A stretch of 64,000 bases of DNA. Source: Caulobacter hibisci. GTDB lineage: Bacteria > Pseudomonadota > Alphaproteobacteria > Caulobacterales > Caulobacteraceae. The DNA is taken from contig NZ_JADWOX010000001.1 in assembly GCF_016135805.1 (NCBI RefSeq), positions 620,001-684,000 of the forward strand, written 5' to 3'. The notes below the pieces were generated by a model. It had not been told where the DNA came from, searched no databases, and saw only the letters and a program-made list of their open reading frames with translations. Every line of letters starts with the position of its first letter. The stretch's first letter is position 1. Both the position numbers and the translations under genes were made by a program. This document shows positions 28,560 to 39,050 of this stretch, in pieces.

Positions 28560-28595
28560 AAAGAAGAACGCCCCGGAGCTTTCGCTCCGGGGCGT
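28560..28595 (-). terminator. Terminator shared by the GIN and beta-barrel genes
   Basis: A perfect 12-pair stem ACGCCCCGGAGC / GCTCCGGGGCGT with a 4-base loop. On the minus strand it is followed by TCTTCTTTATATA, ending the beta-barrel gene. The convergent GIN gene ends 57 bases away on the other side, so the hairpin may serve both. Confidence 0.85.
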
Positions 28596-28656
28596 CTTGC
28601 TGTCGGTCGGGACCCGCCGAGAGGAGGAGGGGAGGCGGATCCCTTCCGGCTTCCGC

Positions 28657-29412
28657 TTAGCGGACGCCGAAGCCGAACAGGTCACCAGCGGTCGCCAGGT
28701 CGGCGCCCGAGGTGTTGCGGGCCTTCAGGCTGCCGCCGAAGGTGTAGCGCACGCCCACCTTGACCGCGTCCGACTTCAGGTCGGCCAGATCTTCGGATTC
28801 GGTGTGGGTGTACTTGCCGAAGGTCGACCAGCCCGAGTTGGCGAACTTGTATTCGCCGCCCAGGTTCACGTCCCAGGCGTCGGCGTCGATCGAGGAGTCG
28901 ATCTTCGAGTAGCCGAGGCCGGCGTCCAGACGGAAGTCGTCCGAGACGAAGTAGTTGGCCGTGCCGCGGACGGTCCACAGGTCGGCGTCCAGGTCGTTCG
29001 ACTGGCCGTAGGCGGCCAGGCCCGTCAGGGTGACGTTGCCCAGGTACTTCTGGGCTTCGGCGCCGACGGCCCACAGGGTGTCGTTCTGCGGACGCGACAG
29101 GGCGGTGAAGCCGCCGACGCGCCAGCTGTCGCCGACCGTGGTGGTCAGGTGGGCGGCGCCCGAAGCGACGGTTTCGTCAGCGATGTCGTTGTCCGAGATC
29201 GAGACGTCGCCGTTCAGGGTGACGGTCCAGGCGCCGGTCGGGACGGCGACCGAGCCGTCGATCTTCACCGAGGTGCCGTCGGCGTTGGCGACGTCGCTGT
29301 CGATGTTGTTGTAGTTCACGGCGGCGCCGACCGAACCGATGTTCTGGGCGAAGGCGGGAGCCGAAACGGCCACGGCCAGGATGGCGGCGGCGGCGAACAG
29401 TTGGGTCTTCAT
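28657..29412 (-). CDS. Outer membrane beta-barrel (porin-like) protein
   Basis: A 251 aa protein with a signal peptide (MKTQLFAAAAILAVAVSAPAFA). Alternating hydrophobic/polar strands follow with many Asp, Gly and Asn turns (LDADLWTVRGTANYFVSDDF, FRLDAGLGYSKIDSS, YKFANSGWSTFGKYTH, AVKVGVRYTFGG), as in small 10-12-strand barrels. The C-terminus (LFGFGVR) lacks the usual final Phe but has Phe-Gly-Phe just inside, so whether it is a classical Bam substrate is uncertain. It should be abundant in the outer membrane; the cargo is unknown. It is transcribed away from the S10 operon. Confidence 0.75.
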   Translation of the reverse strand: MKTQLFAAAAILAVAVSAPAFAQNIGSVGAAVNYNNIDSDVANADGTSVKIDGSVAVPTGAWTVTLNGDVSISDNDIADETVASGAAHLTTTVGDSWRVGGFTALSRPQNDTLWAVGAEAQKYLGNVTLTGLAAYGQSNDLDADLWTVRGTANYFVSDDFRLDAGLGYSKIDSSIDADAWDVNLGGEYKFANSGWSTFGKYTHTESEDLADLKSDAVKVGVRYTFGGSLKARNTSGADLATAGDLFGFGVR

Positions 29413-30050
29413 AGTGGGTAATCCCCTTACTCATGTGGGCTCGACGGCGATCGGTCGTTTTGGGGGAGGGCCTCCCGTCCGGCGAGCGGGGCGGATCTAT
29501 GAAGGTTCGATGACGGCCGCAAGGCTTCGAATAGTCGTTCGAGGCCGATTGGTGCGCAAATACTACACTTGCAGGAACGAATTCGGTTCCTATACGCGCG
29601 TCGTGCGCACAAAGATTGTGTTCAACACGCGGCGTGAGGTGAACATTGGTCGCTCGCGCCCAGCTTCGGCCACATCTGTTAAGCGGGTGATCGGGGCGGT
29701 CGGGCGGCCAGCGGGCGGGTTAGGAAGGTATTAAGCAAACCCTGACGAAAGCCCGTCCAGGGCGCTTGACGAAACTGATTCCGGGACGTAAAAGCGCCCC
29801 TCTGTTGGACCGGCTGTGAGCTTCAGGGCTCAAACGCGGTTCGCAAGCGACCCGTACCCAAGCGTCCTTCTCATCCAGAGGAGGGTTCTCCTCGGAGGAC
29901 GGCGAGGTTGTGGATCACCGGCCTTCGCGGTTCGCCGCGCGGGCCAATTTGTTTTGCGGACGCTGCGTTCGGAGTTCTCGAAAGAGGAGTCCGGGTTGGT
30001 CTTTGAAATGGTTCGAGACGCGGGCGCAGCCCACTAGGAAACCGAGCGAT
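29413..30050. other. Intergenic region: S10 operon promoter and leader
   Basis: A 638-base divergent spacer between the beta-barrel gene (minus) and rpsJ (plus). It holds the S10 promoter at 29766-29794 and about 250 bases of leader. The leader could fold (for example a GAGGAG...CTCCTC pair near 29876-29896), but I see no fold I can equate with the L4-binding leader of enterobacteria. Small open frames at 29339-29734, 29816-30037 and 29427-29612 lack ribosome sites and are probably not genes. Confidence 0.6.
29766..29794 (+). promoter_or_regulatory. Promoter of the S10 operon
   Basis: TTGACG (29766-29771), a 17-base spacer, then TAAAAG (29789-29794). The same -35 and spacing occur at the str promoter (11687), with the same -35 and a 16-base spacer at the alpha promoter (41911). 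It predicts a leader of about 250 bases before rpsJ. Confidence 0.7.
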
Positions 30051-30359
30051 ATGGATCGTCAGAACATCCGCATCCGGCTCAAGGCCTTCGATCACCGCGT
30101 GTTGGATCATTCCACGCGCGAGATCGTGAACACGGCCAAGCGCACGGGTGCGACGGTGCGGGGCCCCATCCCCCTGCCCACGCTTATCGAAAAATTCACC
30201 GTCAACCGTTCGCCGCACGTCGACAAGAAGTCGCGCGAACAGTTCGAGATCCGTACGCACAAGCGCGTTCTCGACATCGTTGACCCGACTCCGCAGACCG
30301 TGGACGCGCTGATGAAGCTCGACCTCTCGGCCGGCGTTGACGTCGAAATCAAGCTGTAA
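30051..30359 (+). CDS. rpsJ: 30S ribosomal protein S10
   Basis: A 102 aa protein of the 30S head, also the NusE transcription antitermination factor. The segments [21 protein letters not shown] and [17 protein letters not shown] are typical. The frame is open upstream to 29910, but [16 protein letters not shown] is the usual N-terminus, so the ATG at 30051 is chosen. It is the first gene of the S10 operon. Its stop overlaps the TAAGGAGG ribosome site of rplC. Confidence 0.98.
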   Translation: MDRQNIRIRLKAFDHRVLDHSTREIVNTAKRTGATVRGPIPLPTLIEKFTVNRSPHVDKKSREQFEIRTHKRVLDIVDPTPQTVDALMKLDLSAGVDVEIKL

Positions 30360-30373
30360 GGAGGGCCGAACTG

Positions 30374-31138
30374 ATGACTCTCCCCGCTAACCGCACCGGC
30401 CTCATCGCCAAGAAGCTCGGCATGACCCGCTTCTTCGACGAAGTTGGCCAGCACGTGCCGGTCACCGTCCTGTCGCTCGACGGTTGCCAGGTTATCGCTC
30501 AGCGCACGGTCGAGAAGGACGGTTACACCGCCCTGCAACTCGGCGCCGGTGCTCGCAAGCCCAAGAACACCTCGAAGGCCCAGCGCGGTCACTTCGGCAA
30601 GAATTCGGTCGAGCCCAAGCGGATCGTCGCCGAGTTCCGCGTCGAGGAGGCCGCCCTAATCGAAGTGGGCGCGGAATTCACCGCCGACCACTACGTCGCC
30701 GGCCAGAAGGTCGACATCCAAGGCGTCACCGTCGGTAAGGGTTTCGCCGGCGCCATGAAGCGCTGGAACTTCGGTGGTCTCCGCGCCACCCACGGTGTCT
30801 CGGTCTCGCACCGTTCGCACGGTTCGACCGGCAACCGCCAGGATCCGGGTCGTACGTTCCCGGGCAAGAAGATGGCTGGTCACCTGGGTCAGGAAACCGT
30901 CACCACCCTCAACGTCACCGTCTGGAAGGTCGACGTCGAGCGCGGCCTCATCCTGGTCAAGGGCGCCGTCCCGGGCCACGAAGGCAGCTACGTGAAGATC
31001 CGCGACGCCGTGAAGAAGGCCGCTCCGGCCGATCTGCCGCGTCCGGGCGCTTTCCGTAAGGCTGGCGAAGCTGCTCCGGCTGCTGAAACCCCCGCTGAAG
31101 AGGCCCCCGCGGCGACGACCGAAGAGGGCGAAGGCTAA
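30374..31138 (+). CDS. rplC: 50S ribosomal protein L3
   Basis: A 254 aa protein that nucleates 23S rRNA folding and reaches towards the peptidyl transferase centre. The central loop [20 protein letters not shown] is conserved. It is longer than the E. coli protein (about 209 aa) because of an Ala/Glu/Pro-rich tail after about residue 215 ([15 protein letters not shown]), which is common in alphaproteobacteria. A strong AAGGAGG lies upstream, and its stop overlaps the rplD start by one base. Confidence 0.98.
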   Translation: MTLPANRTGLIAKKLGMTRFFDEVGQHVPVTVLSLDGCQVIAQRTVEKDGYTALQLGAGARKPKNTSKAQRGHFGKNSVEPKRIVAEFRVEEAALIEVGAEFTADHYVAGQKVDIQGVTVGKGFAGAMKRWNFGGLRATHGVSVSHRSHGSTGNRQDPGRTFPGKKMAGHLGQETVTTLNVTVWKVDVERGLILVKGAVPGHEGSYVKIRDAVKKAAPADLPRPGAFRKAGEAAPAAETPAEEAPAATTEEGEG

Positions 31139-31776
31139 TGAAACTCGACGTCATCAAACTTGACGGCGGCAAGGCCGGCTCCGTGGATCTCGACGACGCC
31201 ATCTTCGGCATCGAAGACATCCGCGGCGACATCCTGCAGCGCGTCGTTACCTGGCAGCTGGCCAAGCGCCGCTCGGGCAACCACAAGATTCAGGTTCGTA
31301 ACGAGGTCTCTCGTACGAGCAAGAAGATGTACAAGCAGAAGGGCACCGGCGGCGCTCGTCACGGTTCGCGCCGTGCGGCTCAGTTCGTCGGCGGCGCCAA
31401 GGCCCACGGCCCGGTCGTCCGCAGCCACGCCTTCGATCTTCCCAAGAAGATCCGGGCCCTGGCTCTGCGTCACGCCCTGTCGTCGAAGGCCAAGGCCGGC
31501 TCGCTGGTCGTGCTGGACAGCGTCGTTCTGACCGAAGCGAAGACGGCCGCCCTGCGCGCCACCTTCGACAAAATCGGTCTGAAGAACGCCCTGGTCATCG
31601 CCGGTCCGGAAGTGGACGCGAACTTCAAGCTCGCCGCCCGCAACATTCCGAACGTGGACGTGCTGCCGAACGCCGGCCTGAACGTCTATGACGTGCTGCG
31701 TCGCCAGACCCTGGTCCTGACCAAGGACGCGGTCGAAGCGATCTCGGCTCGTTTCGCTGAGAAGGAAGCCGCGTAA
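31138..31776 (+). CDS. rplD: 50S ribosomal protein L4
   Basis: A 212 aa protein lining the peptide exit tunnel. The tunnel-loop segment [18 protein letters not shown] is conserved, including the region where macrolide resistance changes arise. In E. coli L4 represses the S10 operon through its leader; whether this leader responds is not known. The start overlaps the rplC stop (TAATG) and the stop overlaps the rplW start, so the three are translationally coupled. Confidence 0.98.
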   Translation: MKLDVIKLDGGKAGSVDLDDAIFGIEDIRGDILQRVVTWQLAKRRSGNHKIQVRNEVSRTSKKMYKQKGTGGARHGSRRAAQFVGGAKAHGPVVRSHAFDLPKKIRALALRHALSSKAKAGSLVVLDSVVLTEAKTAALRATFDKIGLKNALVIAGPEVDANFKLAARNIPNVDVLPNAGLNVYDVLRRQTLVLTKDAVEAISARFAEKEAA

Positions 31777-32072
31777 TGGCCGCTACCGCCCGCCACTACG
31801 ACACGATCCTGTCGCCGGTGATCACCGAAAAGTCGACCCTGCTCAGCGAGCTGAACAAGGTCGTCTTCAAGGTGGCCGCTGACGCGACGAAGGACGAAAT
31901 CGCCGCCGCAGTCGAAGAGCTGTTCAAGGTCAAGGTCACCAAGGTCAACACCCTGGTCACCAAGGGCAAGACCAAGCGCTTCCGTGGCATCGTCGGACGC
32001 CGTTCCGACGTCAAGAAAGCGATCGTGACCCTGGCCGAAGGCCAGTCGATCGACATCACGACGGGGCTCTAA
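31776..32072 (+). CDS. rplW: 50S ribosomal protein L23
   Basis: A 98 aa protein at the tunnel exit and docking site for trigger factor and SRP. It has [14 protein letters not shown] near the N-terminus and [16 protein letters not shown]. Length and fold pattern are normal. The start overlaps the rplD stop, and rplB begins three bases after its end. Confidence 0.98.
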   Translation: MAATARHYDTILSPVITEKSTLLSELNKVVFKVAADATKDEIAAAVEELFKVKVTKVNTLVTKGKTKRFRGIVGRRSDVKKAIVTLAEGQSIDITTGL

Positions 32073-32075
32073 GAC

Positions 32076-32915
32076 ATGGCCTTGAAGCACTTTAACCCGA
32101 CCAGCCCCGGCCAACGCGGCCTGGTGCTGATCGACCGCAGCGAGCTCCACAAAGGCCGTCCGGAAAAGAAGCTCGTTGAGGGCCTCTCGAAGTCCGGCGG
32201 TCGTGGCGGCAACGGCCGCATCGCCGTCCGCTTCCGCGGCGGCGGCGCCAAGCGCCTCTACCGTCTGGTGGACTTCAAGCGTCGCAAGCAAGGCGTGGCC
32301 ACGGTCGTTCGTCTCGAGTACGACCCCAACCGCACCGCCTTCATCGCCCTGATCAAGTATCAGAGCGATGGCGAGCTGGCCTACATCCTGGCCCCGCAAC
32401 GCCTGAAGGCCGGCGACGAAGTCGTCACCGCCGACAAGGTCGACGTGAAGCCGGGCAATGCCTCGCCGCTGCGCACCCTGCCGATCGGTACGATCATCCA
32501 CAACGTCGAGCTGAAGCCCGCCAAGGGCGGTCAGATCGCCCGTTCGGCTGGCGCCTACGCCCAGCTGGTCGGTCGTGACGCCGGCTACGCCCAGATCCGC
32601 CTGAACTCGGGCGAACTGCGCATGGTCCTCGACACCTGCATGGCCACCGTCGGCGCCGTGTCCAACCCCGACCACATGAACGAAAACCTCGGCAAGGCCG
32701 GTCGTGTTCGTCACATGGGTCGTCGCCCGCACGTCCGCGGCGTCGCCATGAACCCGGTCGACCACCCCCACGGTGGTGGTGAAGGCCGCACCTCGGGCGG
32801 CCGCCACCCGGTGACCCCGGCTGGTAAGCCGACCAAGGGCGCCAAGACCCGCGTCAACAAGGCCACGGACAAGTTCATCATCCGTTCGCGCCACAAAGCG
32901 AAGAAGGGCCGCTAA
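32076..32915 (+). CDS. rplB: 50S ribosomal protein L2
   Basis: A 279 aa primary 23S rRNA-binding protein needed for subunit association and the peptidyl transferase centre. The functional histidine region [20 protein letters not shown] is intact, and the basic tail ([10 protein letters not shown]) is normal. It lies in the S10 operon, three bases from both neighbours. Confidence 0.98.
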   Translation: MALKHFNPTSPGQRGLVLIDRSELHKGRPEKKLVEGLSKSGGRGGNGRIAVRFRGGGAKRLYRLVDFKRRKQGVATVVRLEYDPNRTAFIALIKYQSDGELAYILAPQRLKAGDEVVTADKVDVKPGNASPLRTLPIGTIIHNVELKPAKGGQIARSAGAYAQLVGRDAGYAQIRLNSGELRMVLDTCMATVGAVSNPDHMNENLGKAGRVRHMGRRPHVRGVAMNPVDHPHGGGEGRTSGGRHPVTPAGKPTKGAKTRVNKATDKFIIRSRHKAKKGR

Positions 32916-32918
32916 GCC

Positions 32919-33197
32919 ATGACCCGCTCCGTCTGGAAAGGCCCGTTTGTCGACGGGTACCTCCTGAAGAAGGCCGACGCCGCTCTCGCGTCGGGCCGCA
33001 AGGACGTCATCAAGACCTGGTCGCGTCGTTCGACCATCATGCCGCAGTTCGTCGGCCTGGTGTTCGGCGTGCACAACGGCCAGAAGCACGTCCCGGTCTC
33101 CGTGTCGGAAGACATGGTCGGCATGAAGTTCGGTGAGTTCGCTCCCACCCGTAACTTCCCCGGTCACGCCGCCGACAAGAAGGCCAAGAGGAAGTAA
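32919..33197 (+). CDS. rpsS: 30S ribosomal protein S19
   Basis: A 92 aa protein of the 30S head that works with S13 in the B1 bridge. It has the family pattern [30 protein letters not shown] and [19 protein letters not shown]. Length is normal. Position between rplB and rplV matches the classical S10 order. Confidence 0.98.
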   Translation: MTRSVWKGPFVDGYLLKKADAALASGRKDVIKTWSRRSTIMPQFVGLVFGVHNGQKHVPVSVSEDMVGMKFGEFAPTRNFPGHAADKKAKRK

Positions 33198-33199
33198 TC

Positions 33200-33579
33200 A
33201 TGGCCAAGCAAAAGCAAGCTCGCCGCCTTGAAGGCGTTGAGGCGATGGCCAAGGTGCGCACCCTGCGCACCAGCGCCCGCAAGCTGAACCTGGTCGCTCA
33301 GTCCATCCGTGGCCTGAACGTCCAGCGCGCTCTGAACGAGCTCGAATTCAGCCACAAGCGCATCGCCCAGGACGTCCGCAAGGCGCTGTACTCGGCGATC
33401 TCCAACGCCGAGAACAACCACAACCTCGACATCGACTCGCTGGTCGTGTCCGAGGCCTATGTGGGCAAGAACCTGGTGATGAAGCGTTTCTCGCCGCGTG
33501 CTCGCGGTCGGGCCACGCGCGTTGAAAAGCCGTTCTCCGAGATCACCATCGTGGTCCGCGAACTGGGTGAGGCCGCCTG

Positions 33580-33580
<1 letters not shown>
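33200..33580 (+). CDS. rplV: 50S ribosomal protein L22
   Basis: A 126 aa protein whose extended beta-hairpin lines the peptide tunnel; the hairpin segment [20 protein letters not shown] is complete. It has a short N-terminal extension ([19 protein letters not shown]) before the usual start region ([13 protein letters not shown]); the internal Met is less likely the start because a ribosome site (AGAGGAAG) precedes 33200. Its stop overlaps the rpsC ATG (TGATG). Confidence 0.97.
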
Positions 33581-34329
<749 letters not shown>

Positions 34330-34341
34330 GGATAGAGCGCT

Positions 34342-34773
34342 ATGCTGTCACCGAAGAAAACCAAGTTCCGCAAGCAGTTCAAGGGCCGTATCCACGGCAC
34401 CTCGAAGGGCGGCACCCTGCTGAACTTCGGCTCCTACGGCCTCAAGGCCGTTGAGCCGGAGCGCATCACGGCTCGCCAGATCGAAGCTGCTCGTCGCGCC
34501 ATCACCCGCCAGATGAAGCGTCAAGGCCGCGTCTGGATCCGTATCTTCCCCGACGTGCCGGTCACCGGCAAGCCGGCCGAAGTCCGGATGGGTAAGGGCA
34601 AGGGCGCCGTCGATTACTGGGCCGCTCGCGTGGCCCCCGGCCGCATCATGTTCGAAATCGACGGCGTGCCGGACGATGTCGCGCGTGAAGCGCTGCGCCT
34701 CGGCGCGGCGAAGCTGCCGATCCGCACTCGTGTGGTCACCCGCCTCGACGCGGGCGTGGCCGTGGAGGCTTGA
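34342..34773 (+). CDS. rplP: 50S ribosomal protein L16
   Basis: A 143 aa protein near the A-site tRNA elbow. [15 protein letters not shown] is the normal N-terminus, and the [19 protein letters not shown] loop, including the arginine that is hydroxylated in some bacteria, is conserved. Length is normal. rpmC begins five bases downstream. Confidence 0.98.
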   Translation: MLSPKKTKFRKQFKGRIHGTSKGGTLLNFGSYGLKAVEPERITARQIEAARRAITRQMKRQGRVWIRIFPDVPVTGKPAEVRMGKGKGAVDYWAARVAPGRIMFEIDGVPDDVAREALRLGAAKLPIRTRVVTRLDAGVAVEA

Positions 34774-34778
34774 GGCTC

Positions 34779-34970
34779 ATGAAGATCGCCGAAATCCGGG
34801 GCCTGACCCCCGATCAACTCGCCGAGACCCTGCTGACCCTGAAGAAGGAGCAGTTCAACCTGCGCTTCCAAGGTGCGACGGGCCAGGTCGAGAAGACCCA
34901 CCGCGTCAACGAGATCCGCAAGGATATCGCGCGGATCAAGACCGTGCTGCGCGCCAAGGCCGCGGCTTAA
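34779..34970 (+). CDS. rpmC: 50S ribosomal protein L29
   Basis: A 63 aa two-helix protein beside the tunnel exit, with [20 protein letters not shown] and the family segment [22 protein letters not shown] three codons upstream also opens the frame and overlaps rplP, but the ATG at 34779 with TGAGG just before it fits the family. Confidence 0.97.
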   Translation: MKIAEIRGLTPDQLAETLLTLKKEQFNLRFQGATGQVEKTHRVNEIRKDIARIKTVLRAKAAA

Positions 34971-34980
34971 GGAGAACGAT

Positions 34981-35220
34981 ATGCCCAAGCGTATCCTCGA
35001 AGGGGTCGTCGTCTCCGACAAGGGCGACAAGACCGTGGTGGTGAAGGTGGAACGCACCATCGTCCACCCCCTTCTGAAGAAGATCGTGCGTCGGTCCAAG
35101 AAGTACCACGCGCACGACGAAGCCAATGTGTACAAGACGGGCGAAACCATTCGCATCGTCGAGTGCGCTCCGAAGTCCAAGCTGAAGACCTGGGAAGTGC
35201 TTCCCAAGGCTTCGGCTTAA
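34981..35220 (+). CDS. rpsQ: 30S ribosomal protein S17
   Basis: A 79 aa OB-fold protein binding the 16S 5' domain. It has [20 protein letters not shown] and [14 protein letters not shown]. The ATG at 34981 follows TAAGGAGAACGAT; the upstream open frame to 34873 is not used. It is the last gene of the classical S10 set, 19 bases before rplN, with no terminator between them. Confidence 0.98.
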   Translation: MPKRILEGVVVSDKGDKTVVVKVERTIVHPLLKKIVRRSKKYHAHDEANVYKTGETIRIVECAPKSKLKTWEVLPKASA

Positions 35221-35239
35221 TATCTGGAAGGTCTAAACC

Positions 35240-35608
35240 ATGATCCAGATGCAAACTAACCTGGACGTCGCCGATAACTCTGGCGCTCGCCGGGTCATGT
35301 GCATCAAGGTGTTGGGCGGCGCAGGCCGTCGCTACGCCAGCGTTGGCGACGTCATCGTCGTCTCCGTGAAGGAAGCCATCCCGCGCGGTCGCGTGAAGAA
35401 GGGCGACGTTCTGCGCGCCGTCGTGGTTCGCGTGAACCAGGGCCTGAAGCGCAAAGACGGTTCGATGATCCGCTTCGACAAGAACGCGGCCGTCATCGTC
35501 AACAAGCAGAGCGAGCCGGTCGGCACGCGGATCTTCGGCCCGGTTCCCCGTGAACTGCGCGCCAAGAACCACATGAAGATCATCTCCCTCGCGCCGGAGG
35601 TGCTGTAA
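35240..35608 (+). CDS. rplN: 50S ribosomal protein L14
   Basis: A 122 aa protein at the subunit interface, with [20 protein letters not shown] at the N-terminus and [20 protein letters not shown]. Normal length. It is the first gene of the spc set. No promoter is evident in the 19 bases after rpsQ, so S10 and spc are probably one transcript. Its stop overlaps the rplX ATG. Confidence 0.98.
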   Translation: MIQMQTNLDVADNSGARRVMCIKVLGGAGRRYASVGDVIVVSVKEAIPRGRVKKGDVLRAVVVRVNQGLKRKDGSMIRFDKNAAVIVNKQSEPVGTRIFGPVPRELRAKNHMKIISLAPEVL

Positions 35609-35922
35609 TGGCTGCTAAGATCAAGAAGGGCGACCGCGTCGTCGTTCTGGCCGGCAAGGACAAGGGCAAGCAAGGCGCTGTGACCCAAGTCCTGCCGAAG
35701 GAAAACCGGGTTGTCGTGGAAGGCGTGAACTTGGTTTCGCGTCACACCAAGCCGACCCAAGCCGACCCCCAGGGCGGCATCAAGCAAAAGGAAGCCGCGC
35801 TGCACGTCTCGAACGTCGCCGTCGTGGATTCCAACGGCAAGGCCACCCGCGTCGGCTTCAAGATCGAAGGCGACAAGAAGGTGCGCGTCGCCAAGACGAC
35901 CGGCGAGGTGATCAATGGCTGA
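35608..35922 (+). CDS. rplX: 50S ribosomal protein L24
   Basis: A 104 aa assembly-initiator protein with the KOW motif near the N-terminus ([20 protein letters not shown]) and [18 protein letters not shown]. Normal length. The start overlaps the rplN stop and the end overlaps rplE by eight bases. Confidence 0.98.
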   Translation: MAAKIKKGDRVVVLAGKDKGKQGAVTQVLPKENRVVVEGVNLVSRHTKPTQADPQGGIKQKEAALHVSNVAVVDSNGKATRVGFKIEGDKKVRVAKTTGEVING

Positions 35923-36472
35923 TCAAGCTTACGAGCCCCGGCTGAAGACCGTTTATCGCGAGCGCATCCGCGCCGCGATGAAGGAGCAGTTCGGCTACAC
36001 CAACGAAATGCAGATCCCCAAGCTGGACAAGATCGTCCTGAACATGGGCGTCGGCGAGGCGGTGGCTGACTCCAAGAAGGTCCAGATGGCCCTGAAGGAT
36101 CTGACGGCGATCGCCGGTCAGAAGCCCGTCGCCACCAAGGCCCGCAAGTCCATCGCCGGCTTCAAGCTGCGCGAAGGCATGGTGGTCGGCGCCAAGGTGA
36201 CCCTCCGCAAGGACCGGATGTTCGAATTCCTGGACCGCCTGGTCACGATCGCGCTGCCGCGCGTGAAGGACTTCCGCGGCCTGAACGGCAAGAGCTTCGA
36301 CGGTCGTGGCAACTACGCCATGGGCCTGAAGGAGCACCTGGTGTTCCCGGAAATCAACTATGACCAGATCGAACAGATCTGGGGCATGGACATCATCGTC
36401 TGCACCACTGCGAAGTCCGACCAGGAAGCCAAGGCTCTCCTGAAGGAATTCCAGTTCCCGTTCGTCAACTAA
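35915..36472 (+). CDS. rplE: 50S ribosomal protein L5
   Basis: A 185 aa protein binding 5S rRNA and contacting P-site tRNA. Family segments [35 protein letters not shown] and [18 protein letters not shown] are intact. It overlaps rplX by eight bases, so translation is coupled. Confidence 0.98.
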   Translation: MADQAYEPRLKTVYRERIRAAMKEQFGYTNEMQIPKLDKIVLNMGVGEAVADSKKVQMALKDLTAIAGQKPVATKARKSIAGFKLREGMVVGAKVTLRKDRMFEFLDRLVTIALPRVKDFRGLNGKSFDGRGNYAMGLKEHLVFPEINYDQIEQIWGMDIIVCTTAKSDQEAKALLKEFQFPFVN

Positions 36473-36494
36473 GAGAGCGGGAAGGGAAAAGCAC

Positions 36495-36800
36495 ATGGCC
36501 AAGAAAAGCGCCGTCAACCGCAACGAAGCCGTCAAGGCTCTCGTCAAGCAACTCGCCGACAAGCGCACCGCGCTGAAGGCGATCGCCAACGACGACACCC
36601 TGCCGCTCGAAGAACGCTTCGAAGCTCGCCTGAAGCTCGCGAAGCTGCCCCGCTCCTCGTCGCCGGTTCGCATCCGCAACCGCTGCGAAGTCACGGGCCG
36701 CCCGCGCGCCTATTATCGCAAGCTGAAGATGAGCCGTCTGGCCCTCCGCGAACTCGGTTCGCAGGGCCTGATCCCCGGCCTCGTCAAGTCGAGCTGGTGA
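36495..36800 (+). CDS. rpsN: 30S ribosomal protein S14 (zinc-free form)
   Basis: A 101 aa S14 of the long, zinc-independent type: the short form's CxxC pairs are absent, and only one Cys remains in [20 protein letters not shown]. The C-terminus [11 protein letters not shown] is typical. A GGGAAGGG site precedes the ATG. A second, zinc-containing S14 is not needed and was not seen here. Confidence 0.97.
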   Translation: MAKKSAVNRNEAVKALVKQLADKRTALKAIANDDTLPLEERFEARLKLAKLPRSSSPVRIRNRCEVTGRPRAYYRKLKMSRLALRELGSQGLIPGLVKSSW

Positions 36801-36810
36801 GGACGATCAT

Positions 36811-37209
36811 ATGTCGATGAACGACCCCCTGAGCGACCTGATCGCTCGCATCAAGAACGCCGCCACGCGCAAGCGCTCCAAGGTCTCGACGCCGGCTTCC
36901 AAGCTGCGCGCCCGTGTCCTGGACGTGCTGGCCGACGAAGGCTACATCCGCGGCTACTCGCTCGTCGAGAAGCCCGGTGCGTTCCCCGAATTCGAGATCG
37001 AGCTCAAGTATTTTGACGGTGAGCCCGTGATCGCCGAGATCAGCCGCGTGTCCAAGCCTGGCCGCCGCGTCTACTCGTCGATCAAAGACCTGAAGCCGAT
37101 CAAGAACGGCCTGGGCATCTCGATCCTTTCGACGCCCAAGGGCGTCATGTCGGACTCTGCCGCTCGCGACGCTAACGTCGGCGGCGAAGTCCTCTGCCGC
37201 GTCTACTAA
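36811..37209 (+). CDS. rpsH: 30S ribosomal protein S8
   Basis: A 132 aa protein binding the 16S central domain; in E. coli it represses the spc operon. It has [19 protein letters not shown] and [26 protein letters not shown]. Two Met codons lie at the start (MSMNDP); the first, at 36811, has GAGGA upstream. Confidence 0.97.
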   Translation: MSMNDPLSDLIARIKNAATRKRSKVSTPASKLRARVLDVLADEGYIRGYSLVEKPGAFPEFEIELKYFDGEPVIAEISRVSKPGRRVYSSIKDLKPIKNGLGISILSTPKGVMSDSAARDANVGGEVLCRVY

Positions 37210-37230
37210 GGCGCGGGAGGGAAAGAGAAC

Positions 37231-37764
37231 ATGTCACGGATCGGTAAGAAAGCCGTCGTCATCCCCGCGGGCGTCACCCTGACGATCGCGGGCCAGACGG
37301 TCACGGTGAAGGGCCCCAAGGGTCAGTCGTCGTGGACCATCGCCGACGAGATCGAGATCAAGCAAGAGGGCTCCGAGCTCTCGCTGACTCCTCGCGACGA
37401 TACCAAGCGCGCCAAGGCGATGTGGGGCCTGTCCCGCACCCTGGTGGCCAACATGGTGCACGGCATCACCGCCGGCTTCGAGGAAACCCTCGAGCTGGTC
37501 GGCGTCGGTTACCGCGCGGCCATGAAGGGCACCGCCCTGAGCCTCCAGCTCGGTTTCAGCCACGATGTGGACGTTGCGGCTCCGGCCGGCATCACGTTCG
37601 CCGTGCCGAAGCAAACCGAAATCAAGATCGCCGGCGCTGACAAGCAGGCGGTCGGCGAGATTGCCGCGAAAATCCGCCGCATTCGTCCGCCGGAGCCCTA
37701 CAAGGGCAAGGGCGTGCGCTATGCTGGCGAGAAGGTTCGCCGCAAGGAAGGCAAGAAGAAGTAA
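37231..37764 (+). CDS. rplF: 50S ribosomal protein L6
   Basis: A 177 aa protein near the factor-binding site. [15 protein letters not shown] and the C-terminal [18 protein letters not shown] are characteristic. Normal length, in the spc order, with GGGAGGG before the start. Confidence 0.98.
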   Translation: MSRIGKKAVVIPAGVTLTIAGQTVTVKGPKGQSSWTIADEIEIKQEGSELSLTPRDDTKRAKAMWGLSRTLVANMVHGITAGFEETLELVGVGYRAAMKGTALSLQLGFSHDVDVAAPAGITFAVPKQTEIKIAGADKQAVGEIAAKIRRIRPPEPYKGKGVRYAGEKVRRKEGKKK

Positions 37765-37767
37765 GCC

Positions 37768-38118
37768 ATGGCGCTCTCACCTCGCGAATCCGCCGTGCGT
37801 CGCGCTCAGCGCAACCGCACCCGCCTCAAGTCGCTGGCCAATGGCCGCCCGCGTCTGTCGGTCTTCCGTTCGTCCAAGAACATCTACGCCCAGATCATCG
37901 ATGATGAACGCGGCGTGACCCTGGCCTCGGCTTCCACTCTGGAAGCCGAAAGCAAGGGCGCGGACAAGGACGCGGCCGCCGCCGTCGGCAAGCTCGTCGC
38001 CGAGCGCGCGATCGAAAAGGGCGTCAAGGACGTCGTCTTCGATCGTGGCGGCTACATCTTCCACGGACGGGTGAAAGCCCTGGCCGACGCCGCGCGCGAA
38101 GCCGGCCTGAACTTCTAA
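37768..38118 (+). CDS. rplR: 50S ribosomal protein L18
   Basis: A 116 aa 5S rRNA-binding protein. It has [20 protein letters not shown] near the N-terminus and [20 protein letters not shown] at the C-terminus. It lies three bases after rplF. Confidence 0.98.
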   Translation: MALSPRESAVRRAQRNRTRLKSLANGRPRLSVFRSSKNIYAQIIDDERGVTLASASTLEAESKGADKDAAAAVGKLVAERAIEKGVKDVVFDRGGYIFHGRVKALADAAREAGLNF

Positions 38119-38128
38119 GGGAAACACA

Positions 38129-38734
38129 ATGGCTCGTGGTGACCAACAGCGCGGTGAAGGCGGTCAACGCCGTGACCGTCGCGACCGCAACGCCCCCGAA
38201 GAGCGGGTCGACAGCGACATCGTCGAAAAGCTCGTCCACATCAACCGCGTCGCCGCCACCGTAAAGGGCGGCCGTCGCTTCAGCTTCGCTGCTCTGATGG
38301 TCGTTGGCGACCAAAAGGGCCGCGTCGGCTTCGGTCATGGCAAGGCGCGTGAAGTGCCGGAAGCCATCCGCAAGGCGACCGAAGAAGCCAAGAAGACCAT
38401 GATCCGCGTCCCGCTCCGCGAGTCGCGTACCCTGCACCACGACGGCGCTGGCCGTTGGGGCGCTGGCAAGGTCATGATGCGCGCTGCCCCTCCGGGCACG
38501 GGCGTCATCGCCGGTGGTCCGATGCGTGCGGTTCTCGAAACCCTGGGCGTCCAGGACGTCGTGGCCAAGTCGACGGGTTCCTCGAACCCGTACAACATGG
38601 TTCGCGCCACGTTCGAGGCCCTGAAGGTTCAATCGTCGCCCCGCCAGATCGCCGCCAAGCGCGGCAAGAAGGTTGGCGACATCCTCGGCCGCCGCGCCGA
38701 CGGAGCTTCGGCTCCGGACGCTATCGAGGGCTAA
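38129..38734 (+). CDS. rpsE: 30S ribosomal protein S5
   Basis: A 201 aa protein for decoding accuracy and mRNA unwinding. The spectinomycin-loop region [19 protein letters not shown] is intact, followed by [21 protein letters not shown] basic N-terminal extension (about 30 residues, rich in Arg, Gly and Asp) and a short C-terminal tail make it longer than the E. coli protein. It lies 10 bases after rplR. Confidence 0.98.
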   Translation: MARGDQQRGEGGQRRDRRDRNAPEERVDSDIVEKLVHINRVAATVKGGRRFSFAALMVVGDQKGRVGFGHGKAREVPEAIRKATEEAKKTMIRVPLRESRTLHHDGAGRWGAGKVMMRAAPPGTGVIAGGPMRAVLETLGVQDVVAKSTGSSNPYNMVRATFEALKVQSSPRQIAAKRGKKVGDILGRRADGASAPDAIEG

Positions 38735-38737
38735 GTC

Positions 38738-38923
38738 ATGGCTGAAGCTAAGCAAGTCACGGTCCGCCAAACGGGCAGCCCGATCCGCCGCGAAAAGGAC
38801 CAGCGCGCCACGCTCGCCGGTCTGGGTCTCAACAAGCTGGGCCGCACGTCCACGCTGGAAGACACCCCGTCGGTCCGCGGCATGATCCGCAAGGTCGCGC
38901 ACCTGCTGGAAATCGTCGAGTAA
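38738..38923 (+). CDS. rpmD: 50S ribosomal protein L30
   Basis: A 61 aa small ribosomal protein with [20 protein letters not shown] and [20 protein letters not shown]. It begins three bases after rpsE. A terminator-like hairpin follows at 38949. Confidence 0.97.
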   Translation: MAEAKQVTVRQTGSPIRREKDQRATLAGLGLNKLGRTSTLEDTPSVRGMIRKVAHLLEIVE

Positions 38924-38948
38924 GTCTGTTACACGACGACCCAAGATC

Positions 38949-38984
38949 GCCACCCCGGTGAAAACCGGGGTGGCTTTCGTTTGA
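38949..38984 (+). terminator. Terminator-like hairpin inside the spc operon
   Basis: A perfect 11-pair stem GCCACCCCGGT / ACCGGGGTGGC with a GAAA loop is followed by TTTCGTTTG, and a second T-run (TATTTTTTTC) lies at 38988-38997. It stands in the 127-base gap between rpmD and rplO. It could be a partial terminator or attenuator lowering rplO-secY expression. The second hairpin (CTGGCC-GAC-GGCCAG, about 39011-39025) may cover the region before the rplO ribosome site. Confidence 0.7.
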
Positions 38985-39050
38985 AGTTCTATTTTTTTCA
39001 AAGCCGAGTCTGGCCGACGGCCAGGCGCAGATCTCCAAGGAGAGGCACAT

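Noticed and set aside
29816..30037. 73-codon open frame in the S10 leader
   Set aside because: No ribosome site, and the leader is expected to be untranslated.
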